Source: an uncultured Oscillospiraceae bacterium (GTDB taxonomy: Bacteria > Bacillota > Clostridia > Oscillospirales > Oscillospiraceae). From it: a DNA stretch of 49,163 nt. The DNA lies in assembly GCA_910588105.1 (NCBI GenBank), contig CAJUQD010000020.1:1-49163 (forward strand). Reading direction: 5' to 3'. Shown here piece by piece: positions 33,691 through 41,475 of the stretch; positions within the stretch are counted from its first letter, which is position 1, and every line of letters begins with the position of its first letter. A program made the position numbers and the translations under genes. The notes under the pieces are model-generated. The model ran no database searches and was not told the origin of the DNA. It saw nothing but the letters and a program-made list of their open reading frames with translations.

Positions 33691-34350
33691 ATGAAAAAAA
33701 CCGCCGTACTGCTCTACCCGCTGTTCTCCCTCCAGGAGATCGGCACGCTGACGGAACTGCTCCGGTTCTATGACAGGGAGACCGTCACCTTTTCCGCCGG
33801 CCGGGAGCCGGTGAAAAGCGAGGACGGCTTTACCATCCTGCCCGACCGGGACTTGACGGAATTTGACCGGGGGGAGTTCGACTCCCTGGTGCTGCCCGGC
33901 ATCTGGGAGCCCCTGCCGGTGATGCTGGATGAGCGGATCATCCGCTTCCTGGAGCAGTTCCGGGGGGACGGAGACATTCTCATCGCGGCCATCTCCGCCG
34001 GGCCGCTGCTGCTGGGCAAGGCGGGGCTGCTGGAGGGCCGCCGCTTCACCCACGGCGTGTTCGAGGAATTCCTGGACGCGTTCCCCGTGATGCCCCGGGA
34101 AAACGCCGTGCGCACCTACCTGGTGGAGGACGGAAACCTCATCACCGCCTACGGCGGGGCCTTTCGGGAGTTCGCGGTGGCGGTGGCCCACAGGCTGGGC
34201 ATCGACTGCCGCGACCAGATCTTTGACCCCATGGCGGGGAAGGAGTATACGGAGGAGGACTTTATCTTCCACCTGCCGCCGGAAATGCTGCCCGAGGCCC
34301 GGACGTATTGGGATAAATGCCTGGAGGAGGCGGCACGGCAAAACCAATAA
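33691..34350 (+). CDS. DJ-1/PfpI-superfamily protein lacking the nucleophilic cysteine
   Basis: A 219-residue class I glutamine amidotransferase-like (DJ-1/PfpI) protein. It opens KKTAVLLYPLFSLQEIG, with EFDSLVLPGIWEPLPVML (about 66-83) and the elbow loop DILIAAISAGPLLLGKAGLL (about 95-114). In the family the elbow reads AICAGP; here serine replaces the cysteine (about residue 102). The C-terminal part (YGGAFREFAVAVAHRLGID) is intact. Such members may be non-enzymatic or use another chemistry. AAAGGAGGGAC precedes the ATG. The gene lies in a run of same-strand genes from the HAD phosphatase to the FeoB-associated gene. Confidence 0.85.
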   Translation: MKKTAVLLYPLFSLQEIGTLTELLRFYDRETVTFSAGREPVKSEDGFTILPDRDLTEFDRGEFDSLVLPGIWEPLPVMLDERIIRFLEQFRGDGDILIAAISAGPLLLGKAGLLEGRRFTHGVFEEFLDAFPVMPRENAVRTYLVEDGNLITAYGGAFREFAVAVAHRLGIDCRDQIFDPMAGKEYTEEDFIFHLPPEMLPEARTYWDKCLEEAARQNQ

Positions 34351-34362
34351 GGAGATGCTTAC

Positions 34363-35190
34363 ATGAAAACGATCACCAAGGTGGGGCTGGGCTGCCTGGG
34401 GGCGCTGGGGGCCTGGGGGCTGCTGCTGAGGCCCCGGCAGAACCAGCCGGGCTGGGACAGGCTGGAGGGGGTGCGCTATGCCCACCGGGGCCTCCATGAC
34501 CCTGCGCTGGGCGTGCCGGAGAACTCCATGGCGGCTTTCCGCCGGGCGCTGGAGCACGGCTTCGGCGCGGAGCTGGACGTCCACCTCATGGCGGACGGCG
34601 AGTTGGCGGTGGTCCATGACAGCAGCCTGAAGCGGGTGTGCGGGGCGGACGTGCACATTGAGGATCTCACCGCCGCCGATCTGGAGCGCTACCCGCTCAT
34701 AGGGTCGGGGGAGACTATCCCCCTGTTCCGGGAGGTGCTGGAGCTGTTCGAGGGCAAGACGCCCCTGGTCATTGAGCTGAAGGTGGAGCGGGGGAACGCC
34801 AACGCCCTTACCGACGCGGTGATGGCGGCGCTGGAGGGCTGGAACGGGATCTTCTGCCTGGAGTCCTTCCACCCGGCGGCCCTGCTGCGGCTGAAGGAAA
34901 AATACCCCCAGGTGCTCCGGGGGCAGCTGAGCCAGAACTTTTTGAAGCCGGGGGAGGCCAATGGCCTGTCCCTGCCGGTGCGGTTTATGCTGACTAATCT
35001 GCTCACCACCGCCGCCACCCGGCCCGACTTCATCGCCTACAGCTGCAAGGACAGGAATAACGCCAGCCTTCGGATGATGAAGGCGCTGTACGGCGTCCAC
35101 GAGGTGGGGTGGACCGTCCGGGACCGGGAGACCATGGACGCGCTGGACAGGGAGGGGACGGCCTCCATTTTTGAGGGGTTTGTGCCCTGA
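34363..35190 (+). CDS. Glycerophosphodiester phosphodiesterase
   Basis: A 275-residue GDPD-family protein with an N-terminal hydrophobic segment (about 5-24), probably a membrane anchor. Catalytic motifs: RYAHRGLHDPALGVPENSMA (about 38-57), GAELDVHLMADGELAVVHDS (about 68-87) and PLVIELKVERGNANALTD. It hydrolyses glycerophosphodiesters to glycerol-3-phosphate and an alcohol, for lipid turnover or scavenging. AAGGAG lies 8 nt before the ATG, 12 nt after the DJ-1-like gene. The extracellular placement is inferred from the anchor. Confidence 0.92.
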   Translation: MKTITKVGLGCLGALGAWGLLLRPRQNQPGWDRLEGVRYAHRGLHDPALGVPENSMAAFRRALEHGFGAELDVHLMADGELAVVHDSSLKRVCGADVHIEDLTAADLERYPLIGSGETIPLFREVLELFEGKTPLVIELKVERGNANALTDAVMAALEGWNGIFCLESFHPAALLRLKEKYPQVLRGQLSQNFLKPGEANGLSLPVRFMLTNLLTTAATRPDFIAYSCKDRNNASLRMMKALYGVHEVGWTVRDRETMDALDREGTASIFEGFVP

Positions 35191-35240
35191 AATGAAAAAC
35201 CGGCCGGCCGGAATGCGGAGCGGCCAAAGGAGCGCAGGCT

Positions 35241-35408
35241 GTGATTCCATTTTTGAGCGGAAACTGGGGCACCGTTCTGGTGCTGGCCGCTGTGCTGGCC
35301 GCCGCAGCGGCGGCGGCGCGGCGGATATATAAAAATAAGAAGGCGGGCAGGTCCGGCTGCGGCTGCGGGGACTGCCCGTCCAGAGGGGCCTGCCGTCTAA
35401 AAAAGTGA
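35241..35408 (+). CDS. FeoB-associated Cys-rich membrane protein (orphan)
   Basis: The 55-residue product has one hydrophobic segment (about 11-28, TVLVLAAVLAAAAAAA), a basic stop-transfer (RRIYKNKKAGR) and a Cys-rich tail CGCGDCPSRGAC. This matches the FeoB-associated Cys-rich membrane protein family, which accompanies ferrous-iron transporters and may bind Fe. No feoA or feoB is nearby. The GTG at 35241 has AAAGGAG 9 nt upstream. It is too short for ordinary gene finding. A terminator follows 2 nt past the stop, which supports a real gene. Confidence 0.82.
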   Translation: MIPFLSGNWGTVLVLAAVLAAAAAAARRIYKNKKAGRSGCGCGDCPSRGACRLKK

Positions 35409-35410
35409 AG

Positions 35411-35441
35411 GAACCCCCAGGAGACACACTCCTGGGGGTTC
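35411..35441 (+). terminator. Terminator after the FeoB-associated gene
   Basis: A perfect 12-bp stem GAACCCCCAGGA (35411-35422 with 35430-35441) is followed by TTTG. Confidence 0.82.
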
Positions 35442-35457
35442 TTTGCGCCTGTTCAAG

Positions 35458-35473
35458 CGTTTCACGTGAAACA
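35458..35473. other. parS-like chromosome partition site
   Basis: CGTTTCACGTGAAACA matches the consensus TGTTTCACGTGAAACA at 15 of 16 positions, and the 14-bp core GTTTCACGTGAAAC is a perfect palindrome. It lies in an intergenic region, as is usual. A second palindrome AAACATATGTTT (35469-35480) overlaps its right arm. In Firmicutes ParB (Spo0J) binds such sites and loads SMC; they cluster around oriC. Confidence 0.82.
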
Positions 35474-35497
35474 TATGTTTGTAAAATTCGCGCCAGT

Positions 35498-35558
35498 CTG
35501 CGCGGTGCGCCGTCTGGGCTTTTGCCCTCGCTGCGTTCCAAGCAGCCCTATGCGCCTA
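35498..35558 (+). repeat. 61-bp repeat, copy 1
   Basis: The 61-bp unit begins CTGCGCGGTGCGCC and contains TTTTGCCCTCGCTGCGTTCC. The second copy is at 35799-35859 in the same orientation, with 2 mismatches. Translating the two copies gives no conserved protein, so they behave as non-coding repeats. Confidence 0.85.
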
Positions 35559-35589
35559 GGGCTTGTTTGAAAATTGTCAACACGCCCAA
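35559..35589 (+). repeat. 31-bp dispersed repeat, copy at 35.6 kb
   Basis: It is identical at 30 of 31 positions to the minus-strand segment at 27186-27156 in the leuC-leuD gap. It directly abuts the 61-bp repeat. Confidence 0.8.
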
Positions 35590-35712
35590 TCGGCGGGCCT
35601 TTTTCCGTCGAGCCGCGTTGATTTGCCTTGAAATATACAAAGTATTTCTGCGGCAAATCGCCTTGCCCGGCGAAAAAATTCCTCGCCGCTGGGCATATTG
35701 CCAATTTTCAAA
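35566..35712. mobile_element. Short element bounded by inverted repeats (MITE-like)
   Basis: TTTGAAAATTG (35566-35576) and CAATTTTCAAA (35702-35712) are perfect 11-bp inverted copies enclosing about 125 bp. Inside lie further self-complementary tracts (GAAATA/TATTTC near 35630-35652). There is no open frame of credible size. The left end lies inside the 31-bp dispersed repeat. No target-site duplication was identified. Confidence 0.4.
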
Positions 35713-35798
35713 CGGCGCCTAAGCTCACGCCTAATGTTGTCATGCTCGCTTTGGGCGCATGGCCGGGCCGCTTTCGCTACGCCTCGGGCAAAACCCGC

Positions 35799-35859
35799 CT
35801 GCGCGGTGCGCCGGCTGGGCTTTTGCCCTCGCTGCGTTCCAAGCGGCCCTATGCGCCTA
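35799..35859 (+). repeat. 61-bp repeat, copy 2
   Basis: It matches 35498-35558 at 59 of 61 positions and ends 4 bp before the stop of the minus-strand GH13 gene. The 45 bp on its left (about 35756-35798, GGCCGGGCCGCTTTCGCT) match the debris at 13976-14040. Confidence 0.85.
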
Positions 35860-35862
35860 AGC

Positions 35863-37173
35863 TCACGCTTCGCATTTCCAGAAAAACACACTGTAGGGGG
35901 GCAGCTCGCTGCCGCCGCCAAAGTCGTGTTCCGCGCCGGTAATCAGATCCACCGCCCGGCCGCACCCCGCGTCAAAGTGGGCCCAGTAGGGCTGGCTGTC
36001 GGCGTTCACCGCCACCAGCACCCGCTCATGTTCGCTGCGGCGCTGGAACACCGTCTGTTTATTGGTGAGCACCAGATCCTTGAAGTCGCCGAAGCAAAGC
36101 GCCTCGCTCCCCCGGTGGGCGCGGGCCATGGCGGCGATGGCATCGGTGAGCCTGTTCCACTCCGGCCCGTCGAAGCAGGGCCGCAGGGCGTCGTCCCCCT
36201 GGGACTTGTCGCCCGTGGTCCCCCACTCGCTGCCGTAGTACAGGCAGGGGATGCCGGGCATGCCGAACAAAATGCCGTACATCAAGGGCAGGTGGGCGGG
36301 ATTTTGCAGGATGGAGGCGGCGCGGGTCACATCGTGGTTGTCGGCAAAGCAGAACAGGTGCTTGCCCTTGTACAGCGTCCACTGTTCCGGGCCGTACTGC
36401 CGCTTGAGAGAGTGGACGATCTCAAACAGGTTCATGGAGTTCAGCGCGGAGTACAGCCCCTTGTAGCACTCGTAGTTGGTGCAGGAGTGGAGCATCTCGC
36501 CGTTTACCCATTGGTTGTAGTCGCCGTGGAGGGTCTCGCCCACCAGGAAGAATTCGGGCTTGAGCCCGTCGCAGAAGGCGCGCAGGCGGCGCAGGAAGTC
36601 CTTGTCCAGGCAGTAGGCCACGTCCAGCCGCAGCCCGTCGATGCCGAACTCGTCCACCCAGAATTTTACACAGTCCAGCAGGTAGTCTGCCACCGCCGGG
36701 TTGCGCAGGTTGAGCTTCACCAGCTCGAAGTGGCCCTCCCAGCCCTCGTACCAGAAGCCGTCGTTGTAGTTGGAATTGCCGTCAAAGCTGATGTGGAACC
36801 AGTCCTTGTAGGGGGAGTCCCACTTCTTCTGCTGCACGTCCCGGAAGGCCCAGAAGCCCCGGCCCACGTGGTTGAACACCCCGTCCAGCACCACCCGGAT
36901 TCCGTGGTCATGGAGGGTGCGGCACACCTGGGCAAAATCCCCGTTGGAGCCCAGGCGGCAGTCAATTTTGCGGTAGTCCCGGGTGTCGTAGCCGTGGCGG
37001 TCGCTCTCGAAGATAGGGGAGAGGTACAGCGCGTCCACCCCCAGCTTTTCCATGTGGCCCGCCCAGTCCGCGACCTTGCCGATACGGCTGGCCTGTACGC
37101 CGTCGTTCTCCCTGGGGGCCCCGCAGAAGCCCAGGGGGTAAATCTGATAGAATACGCTTTGCTCCGCCCACAT
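35863..37173 (-). CDS. GH13 alpha-glucosidase/amylase-family enzyme
   Basis: A 436-residue GH13 enzyme. It opens MWAEQSVFYQIYPLGFCGAP, with GIRVVLDGVFNHVGRGFW (about 93-110), the nucleophile in FGIDGLRLDVAYCLDKDFL (about 176-194), the acid/base in PEFFLVGETLHGDY, and CFADNHDVTRAASIL for the third Asp. It probably acts on maltodextrin-type oligosaccharides; there is no signal peptide, so it is cytoplasmic. The protein is shorter than most amylases and has only a small C-terminal beta domain. AGGGAAG lies 9 nt before the ATG at 37173; a GTG at 37182 is possible. The 3' end abuts repeat copy 2. Confidence 0.9.
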   Translation of the reverse strand: MWAEQSVFYQIYPLGFCGAPRENDGVQASRIGKVADWAGHMEKLGVDALYLSPIFESDRHGYDTRDYRKIDCRLGSNGDFAQVCRTLHDHGIRVVLDGVFNHVGRGFWAFRDVQQKKWDSPYKDWFHISFDGNSNYNDGFWYEGWEGHFELVKLNLRNPAVADYLLDCVKFWVDEFGIDGLRLDVAYCLDKDFLRRLRAFCDGLKPEFFLVGETLHGDYNQWVNGEMLHSCTNYECYKGLYSALNSMNLFEIVHSLKRQYGPEQWTLYKGKHLFCFADNHDVTRAASILQNPAHLPLMYGILFGMPGIPCLYYGSEWGTTGDKSQGDDALRPCFDGPEWNRLTDAIAAMARAHRGSEALCFGDFKDLVLTNKQTVFQRRSEHERVLVAVNADSQPYWAHFDAGCGRAVDLITGAEHDFGGGSELPPYSVFFWKCEA

Positions 37174-37257
37174 GGGCGTCACTTCCCTTCTGAGTGTACT
37201 TCATGACGGCCAAGGCCGTGAGGCTACAGTATAGCAGAAAAGCCCGGAAAAAGCAAG

Positions 37258-37836
37258 CTACCCCCTTTGACAGTCTGTCCGGCCCAGTAAAGCGCGCATT
37301 TGGGGGATATCCCGCCGCTGCCGGGCGGCGACGGCGCGCAGCAGGGGCACCAGCTGGGGGGATACGTCGTATTTCAAAGCGGTGTCCGCCATGCGCGCGG
37401 CCCCCTGGCAGAGGGGGAGCATCTGGCGCAGGAATACGGAGGCCAGCCGGTTGCTTTCCGGTGAGGAGCCCATTTTGGCGTACATCTCCCGGTAGATGAG
37501 GTCCATCCGCCGCTGGTACAGGCGCAGGTCCGTCCGGGCGTTGGTGAGCTGGGCGCAGGCGGGGAGGACGTCCTCCAGCTGCTCCGCGCACAGGGCGCAG
37601 TCCTCCGCCATGCGCTGGGCCAGGCGCCGGACGGCCTTATCCTGGGTGAAGCGCAGCACGTTATTGGACATCTGGGCCGCCGCCCGGCAGTGGGGGAGCA
37701 TCTGGACGGCAAAGTTGTGGGAGATGCTCTGGGTGAGGACGGCGGCGGTCATGCCCTGGATCATGCCGTCCAGGGTCTGGTAAAAACAGCATAAGTAGGT
37801 TTTGGCATCCTGGCTGAGCAGGCAGGTATTTTTCAT
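37258..37836 (-). CDS. DUF305-like helical protein with internal duplication
   Basis: The 192-residue protein is all helical, with two similar halves. SHNFAVQMLPHCRAAAQMSN (about 39-58) resembles the DUF305 motif (HN..M..HH..A..M). A second copy LRQMLPLCQGAARMADTALK (about 136-155) lacks the histidines. In the first copy the second His of the HH pair is replaced by Cys. DUF305 members are ferritin-like, some metal-linked; metal binding by this one is doubtful. GGAGGGC precedes the ATG at 37836. The gene stands alone between the GH13 and MATE genes on the same strand. Confidence 0.6.
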   Translation of the reverse strand: MKNTCLLSQDAKTYLCCFYQTLDGMIQGMTAAVLTQSISHNFAVQMLPHCRAAAQMSNNVLRFTQDKAVRRLAQRMAEDCALCAEQLEDVLPACAQLTNARTDLRLYQRRMDLIYREMYAKMGSSPESNRLASVFLRQMLPLCQGAARMADTALKYDVSPQLVPLLRAVAARQRRDIPQMRALLGRTDCQRG

Positions 37837-37891
37837 GGATTTGCCCTCCTTTGCCCCATCCTATGAGGGGAAAGGGGGAAACGTTCAAAAA

Positions 37892-37918
37892 AGGCGGCGG
37901 CCCGGTGGGCCGCCGCCT
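37892..37918 (-). terminator. Terminator of the MATE gene
   Basis: A GC-rich 12-bp stem with a GGT/ACC loop (37892-37918) is followed on the minus strand by TTTTTTGAACG. Confidence 0.85.
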
Positions 37919-37935
37919 GGATGCGGTTTTGCGCC

Positions 37936-39303
37936 TTATCCAATATCAAAGGCGTGGAGCCAGTCCGATTTCAGCAGGAACAGCAAAAACACCACCGAGC
38001 TCAGGCACCAGGTAAGCGGATAGGCCCAGGAGATGGTGGAAAACACGGGGAAAACCCGGGTAGCCAGGGTGACATAGACCACCCGGACGCAGCACCAGAA
38101 GGCCAGCATGGTGACCATGGGGACAAAGGACTTGCCGCACCCCCGCATCACCCCGGCGGCGCAGTGGGAGAAGGCCAGCAGGAAGAAGAAGGGCGCCACC
38201 ACCCGGGCCTGAATGGCGCCGAACTGGATGGCCTCTGGCTCGTCCACAAAGAAGCGCAGGGCGGGCGGGGCGGTGAGGAGTAATACCAACCCGACCAGTT
38301 CCGCCAGCACCATCCCGGAGAGGATGCCGAATATGGCGCCTTTTTTTGCCCGGTCATACTGCCGCGCCCCCAGGTTTTGGCTGACAAAGGTGGGCAGAGA
38401 CATGGACATGGCCGTGATGGGCAGGAACACCAGACCCTCGATTTTGGCGTAGGCCCCGTGGCCGGACATGGCGAACTCGCCGAAGGCGTTGATATTGCTC
38501 TGCACCACCAGGTTGCCGATGCTGATGACGGCGTTCTGTACGCCGGTGGGCAGGCCCTGCCGTACCACCTGGGAGAGGATGTTGGGATAGACCCGCAGCT
38601 TGCGGAAATCAAGCCGGGTATAGTCCTTCAGGCGGCACATCCGCCACAGGCACAAAAGAAAGCTGATTCCCTGGGTGAGTACAGTGGCGATGGCAGCCCC
38701 CGCCACCCCCCAGTGAAACACCGCCACGAACAGCAGGTCCAGCACCATGTTCAGCGCGGAGGAGAGGATAAGGTAGTACAGCGGGTGGAGGCTGTCCCCC
38801 AGCGAGCGCATGATGGCCATGCAGATATTGTAGAGGATGACGGTGAACACCCCGCCGAAATAGATGCGGAAATAGGTCAGCGAGTAGGGAAGCACCGACT
38901 CCGGCGTGTTCATGATGAGCAGCAGCCGGGGCACCAGCAGAAGCCCTACCACGGTGGACAGCACCGAGGCGATGACGCCGAACAGGAAGTTGGTGTGGAT
39001 GGCCCGGACGACATTTTCCTCATCTTTGGCTCCGTAGTACCGGGAGATGATGACACCGCCGCCGATGGCGATTCCGTTGAAAAAGCCGATGACCAGGAAG
39101 GTGAGGCTGCCCCCGGAGCTGACGGCGGCAAAGGCCCCGTTGTCGGCGAAATTGCCCAGTACCCAGGCATCGGCCAGATTGTAGAGCTGCTGGAGCAGCT
39201 GACCCAGAAATAGGGGGAGGGCAAAGGAGAGAATGCCTCGAATGATGGAACCCTCGGTCAGAGACGGGGTTTGGGCCTCCAGCCGGCCCTTGAACAATGC
39301 CAT
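37936..39303 (-). CDS. MATE-family multidrug/cation exporter
   Basis: A 455-residue protein with twelve hydrophobic segments in two MatE halves. It opens MALFKGRLEAQTPSLTEGSI, with LSFALPLFLGQLLQQLYNLA (about 26-45, DinF/NorM entry motif), and GGGVIISRYYGAKDEENVVR and GVQNAVISIGNLVVQSNINA at the start of the second half. It expels drugs or toxic compounds with Na+ or H+ antiport; the substrate is unknown. The ATG at 39303 has GAGGA 9 nt upstream; the ATG at 39312 directly abuts that site and is unlikely. A strong terminator follows. Confidence 0.92.
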   Translation of the reverse strand: MALFKGRLEAQTPSLTEGSIIRGILSFALPLFLGQLLQQLYNLADAWVLGNFADNGAFAAVSSGGSLTFLVIGFFNGIAIGGGVIISRYYGAKDEENVVRAIHTNFLFGVIASVLSTVVGLLLVPRLLLIMNTPESVLPYSLTYFRIYFGGVFTVILYNICMAIMRSLGDSLHPLYYLILSSALNMVLDLLFVAVFHWGVAGAAIATVLTQGISFLLCLWRMCRLKDYTRLDFRKLRVYPNILSQVVRQGLPTGVQNAVISIGNLVVQSNINAFGEFAMSGHGAYAKIEGLVFLPITAMSMSLPTFVSQNLGARQYDRAKKGAIFGILSGMVLAELVGLVLLLTAPPALRFFVDEPEAIQFGAIQARVVAPFFFLLAFSHCAAGVMRGCGKSFVPMVTMLAFWCCVRVVYVTLATRVFPVFSTISWAYPLTWCLSSVVFLLFLLKSDWLHAFDIG

Positions 39304-39426
39304 GATTTTCATTCCTCACTTCAAGACGTGTTGTCGCGCAAATCCTAGTATAACACCAGGGATAGGGGGTGCGTCAAGAGGGAACGGCAAAAAAAGCGGA
39401 AAAATGCCTGTCCCGGTGGGCTTTCT

Positions 39427-40071
39427 CTATGCCTTGAATTCGGCTTTTGCGTATTTGCACCAAGGGGCAAGGATGCAGCTGCCGCACATAGCCTTCCGCG
39501 CCGTGCACACCGCCCGGCCATGGAGCACCATCCGATGGCAGAAATTGTTGGACTCCTCCGGCGGCAGGACGGCCCTGAGCTGAGTTTCCACTTTGGCCGG
39601 GTCTTTGGTACCATCGGTCAGTCCCAGCCGCCCGGTGATGCGGATGCAGTGGGTGTCCGCCACCACCACACCGGGGGTGTTGTGGATGTCGCCCAAAATA
39701 AGGTTGGCGGTTTTGCGGCCCACGCCGGGCAGGCGGAGCAGGTCCTCCATGTTGCCGGGCACCTTGCCGCCGTATTCGCTGAGCAGCATCTGGGCGCACA
39801 GGACCAGATCTTTACTCTTACCCCGGAAGAAGCCGCAGGAGTGGATGTACTGGCCTACCTCCTCAATATCCGCCTGGGCAAAGCTCTCCAGGGTGGTGAA
39901 GCGGGCAAACAGGGCGGGGGTGACCTTGTTCACCCGCTCGTCTGTGCACTGGGCGGACAGCCGCACGGCAAATAACAGCTCGTAGTCCTTCTCGTATTGC
40001 AGGGAGCACAGGGAATCAGGGTACAGTTCCTTCAGCGCCTCCACAATGGCGCATACGTCTTGCTTTGTCAT
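39427..40071 (-). CDS. nth: Endonuclease III
   Basis: A 214-residue DNA glycosylase/AP lyase. SAQCTDERVNKVTPALFARF (about 39-58) and the helix-hairpin-helix LPGVGRKTANLILGDIHNTP (about 112-131), with catalytic Lys and downstream Asp in VVVADTHCIRI, are present. The [4Fe-4S] loop is CTARKAMCGSCILAPWC (about 187-203; C-x6-C-x2-C-x5-C). It removes oxidised pyrimidines. The ATG at 40071 has GAGGTGAG about 4 nt upstream. A longer frame to 40263 would run into glyA's promoter, so it is rejected. Confidence 0.96.
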   Translation of the reverse strand: MTKQDVCAIVEALKELYPDSLCSLQYEKDYELLFAVRLSAQCTDERVNKVTPALFARFTTLESFAQADIEEVGQYIHSCGFFRGKSKDLVLCAQMLLSEYGGKVPGNMEDLLRLPGVGRKTANLILGDIHNTPGVVVADTHCIRITGRLGLTDGTKDPAKVETQLRAVLPPEESNNFCHRMVLHGRAVCTARKAMCGSCILAPWCKYAKAEFKA

Positions 40072-40141
40072 GAAACTCACCTCGCCAACAGGATAGCACA
40101 AAAAACATAAAAAAGCGAGGATATTTTTTGCCTGGCAGCAG

Positions 40142-40170
40142 TTGTGCTTTTTGGCAAAACCATGTATAAT
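40142..40170 (+). promoter_or_regulatory. Promoter of glyA
   Basis: TTGTGC (40142-40147), 17 bp, and a perfect TATAAT (40165-40170), about 35 nt before the start. Confidence 0.7.
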
Positions 40171-40205
40171 GTCAGCGACTAAATTTTTGAAAGGCGGAGA
40201 CAGAT

Positions 40206-41453
40206 ATGGTTTTGGAGTATATGGATTTTGTATCCCGGCACGATCCTGAGGTGGGCGCGGCAATTCGGGCGGAGTATCAGCGCCAGTGTGACAACATCGA
40301 ACTCATCGCGTCTGAAAACATCGTGTCCGAAGCGGTGCTGGCCGCCATGGGCAGCGTGCTCACCAACAAGTATGCCGAGGGCTACCCCGGCAAGCGGTAT
40401 TACGGCGGCTGCCAGTGCGTGGACATTGCGGAAAACCTGGCCATTGAGCGGGCGTGCAAGCTGTTTGGGACGAAATTCGCCAACGTCCAGCCCCACTCGG
40501 GCGCCCAGGCCAACTACGCCGTCTATATGGCCCTGTGCCAACCCGGCGACACGGTTTTGGGCATGAATCTGGATCACGGCGGGCACCTCACCCACGGCAG
40601 CCCGGTGAATTTTTCCGGCAAGTATTTCAAAATGGTGTCCTATGGCGTGAACGAAGACACCGGCGTCATCGACTATGACGAGGTGGAGCGCATTGCTAAG
40701 GAGTGCAAGCCCCGCATGATTATCGCGGGTGCGTCCGCCTACCCCCGGGTGATTGATTTTGCGCGCTTCCGCGCCATTGCCGACGAGGTGGGGGCTTACC
40801 TGTGGGTGGATATGGCCCACATCGCGGGCCTTGTGGCGGCGGGGTTGCACCCGTCCCCCGTGCCCTACGCCCACGTAGTGTCCACCACCACCCACAAGAC
40901 TCTCCGGGGTCCCCGGGGCGGCCTGCTGCTCACCAATGACGAGGAGCTGGCCAAGAAGCTGAACTCCGCCATCTTCCCCGGTTCCCAGGGCGGCCCGCTG
41001 ATGCACGTCATCGCTGCCAAGGCGGTAGCCTTGGGAGAGGCGCTGACCCCGGAGTTCAAGACCTACCAGGGACAGATCGTGAAAAACTCCGCCGCCCTGG
41101 CCGAGGGGCTGGTCAAGCGGGGGATGAAGCTGGTGTCCGGCGGCACGGACAACCATCTTTCCCTCATTGACCTGCGGGACATGGATGACCTCACTGGCAA
41201 GGAGCTGGAGCGCCGCCTGGACGAGGTGCGCATCACCGCCAACAAGAACAAGGTGCCCGGCGACCCCCGCTCCCCGTTCCAGACCAGCGGCCTGCGGGTG
41301 GGCAGCCCTGCCGTCACCAGCCGCGGCTTTGTGGAGGCGGACATGGACAAGGTGGCGGAGTATATCATGCTGGCCGCCACAAACTATGAGGCCAAAGCGG
41401 AGTATATCCGGGCCGGTGTGGCGGAACTGACGGCGAAGCATCCTATTTACTAA
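40206..41453 (+). CDS. glyA: Serine hydroxymethyltransferase
   Basis: A 415-residue PLP enzyme converting serine plus THF to glycine plus 5,10-methylene-THF. It has CDNIELIASENIVSEAVLAA (about 26-45), AEGYPGKRYYGGCQCVD (about 56-72), NVQPHSGAQANYAVYM, the PLP Lys in VVSTTTHKTLRGPRGGLL (about 223-240) and RVGSPAVTSRGFVEADM near the C-terminus. The length is standard. AAAGGCGGAGA lies a few nt upstream of the ATG, following a clear promoter. The downstream 400 bp are degenerate, so it is monocistronic. Confidence 0.97.
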   Translation: MVLEYMDFVSRHDPEVGAAIRAEYQRQCDNIELIASENIVSEAVLAAMGSVLTNKYAEGYPGKRYYGGCQCVDIAENLAIERACKLFGTKFANVQPHSGAQANYAVYMALCQPGDTVLGMNLDHGGHLTHGSPVNFSGKYFKMVSYGVNEDTGVIDYDEVERIAKECKPRMIIAGASAYPRVIDFARFRAIADEVGAYLWVDMAHIAGLVAAGLHPSPVPYAHVVSTTTHKTLRGPRGGLLLTNDEELAKKLNSAIFPGSQGGPLMHVIAAKAVALGEALTPEFKTYQGQIVKNSAALAEGLVKRGMKLVSGGTDNHLSLIDLRDMDDLTGKELERRLDEVRITANKNKVPGDPRSPFQTSGLRVGSPAVTSRGFVEADMDKVAEYIMLAATNYEAKAEYIRAGVAELTAKHPIY

Positions 41454-41475
41454 GCGGTCTTAAAGGGAAACCGCG

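Noticed and set aside
35462..35921. Overlapping open frames on the minus strand (80 and 114 codons)
   Set aside because: They run through duplicated 61-bp repeats and the inverted-repeat element. No ribosome site or family resemblance, so they are read as artefacts of GC-rich repeat DNA.
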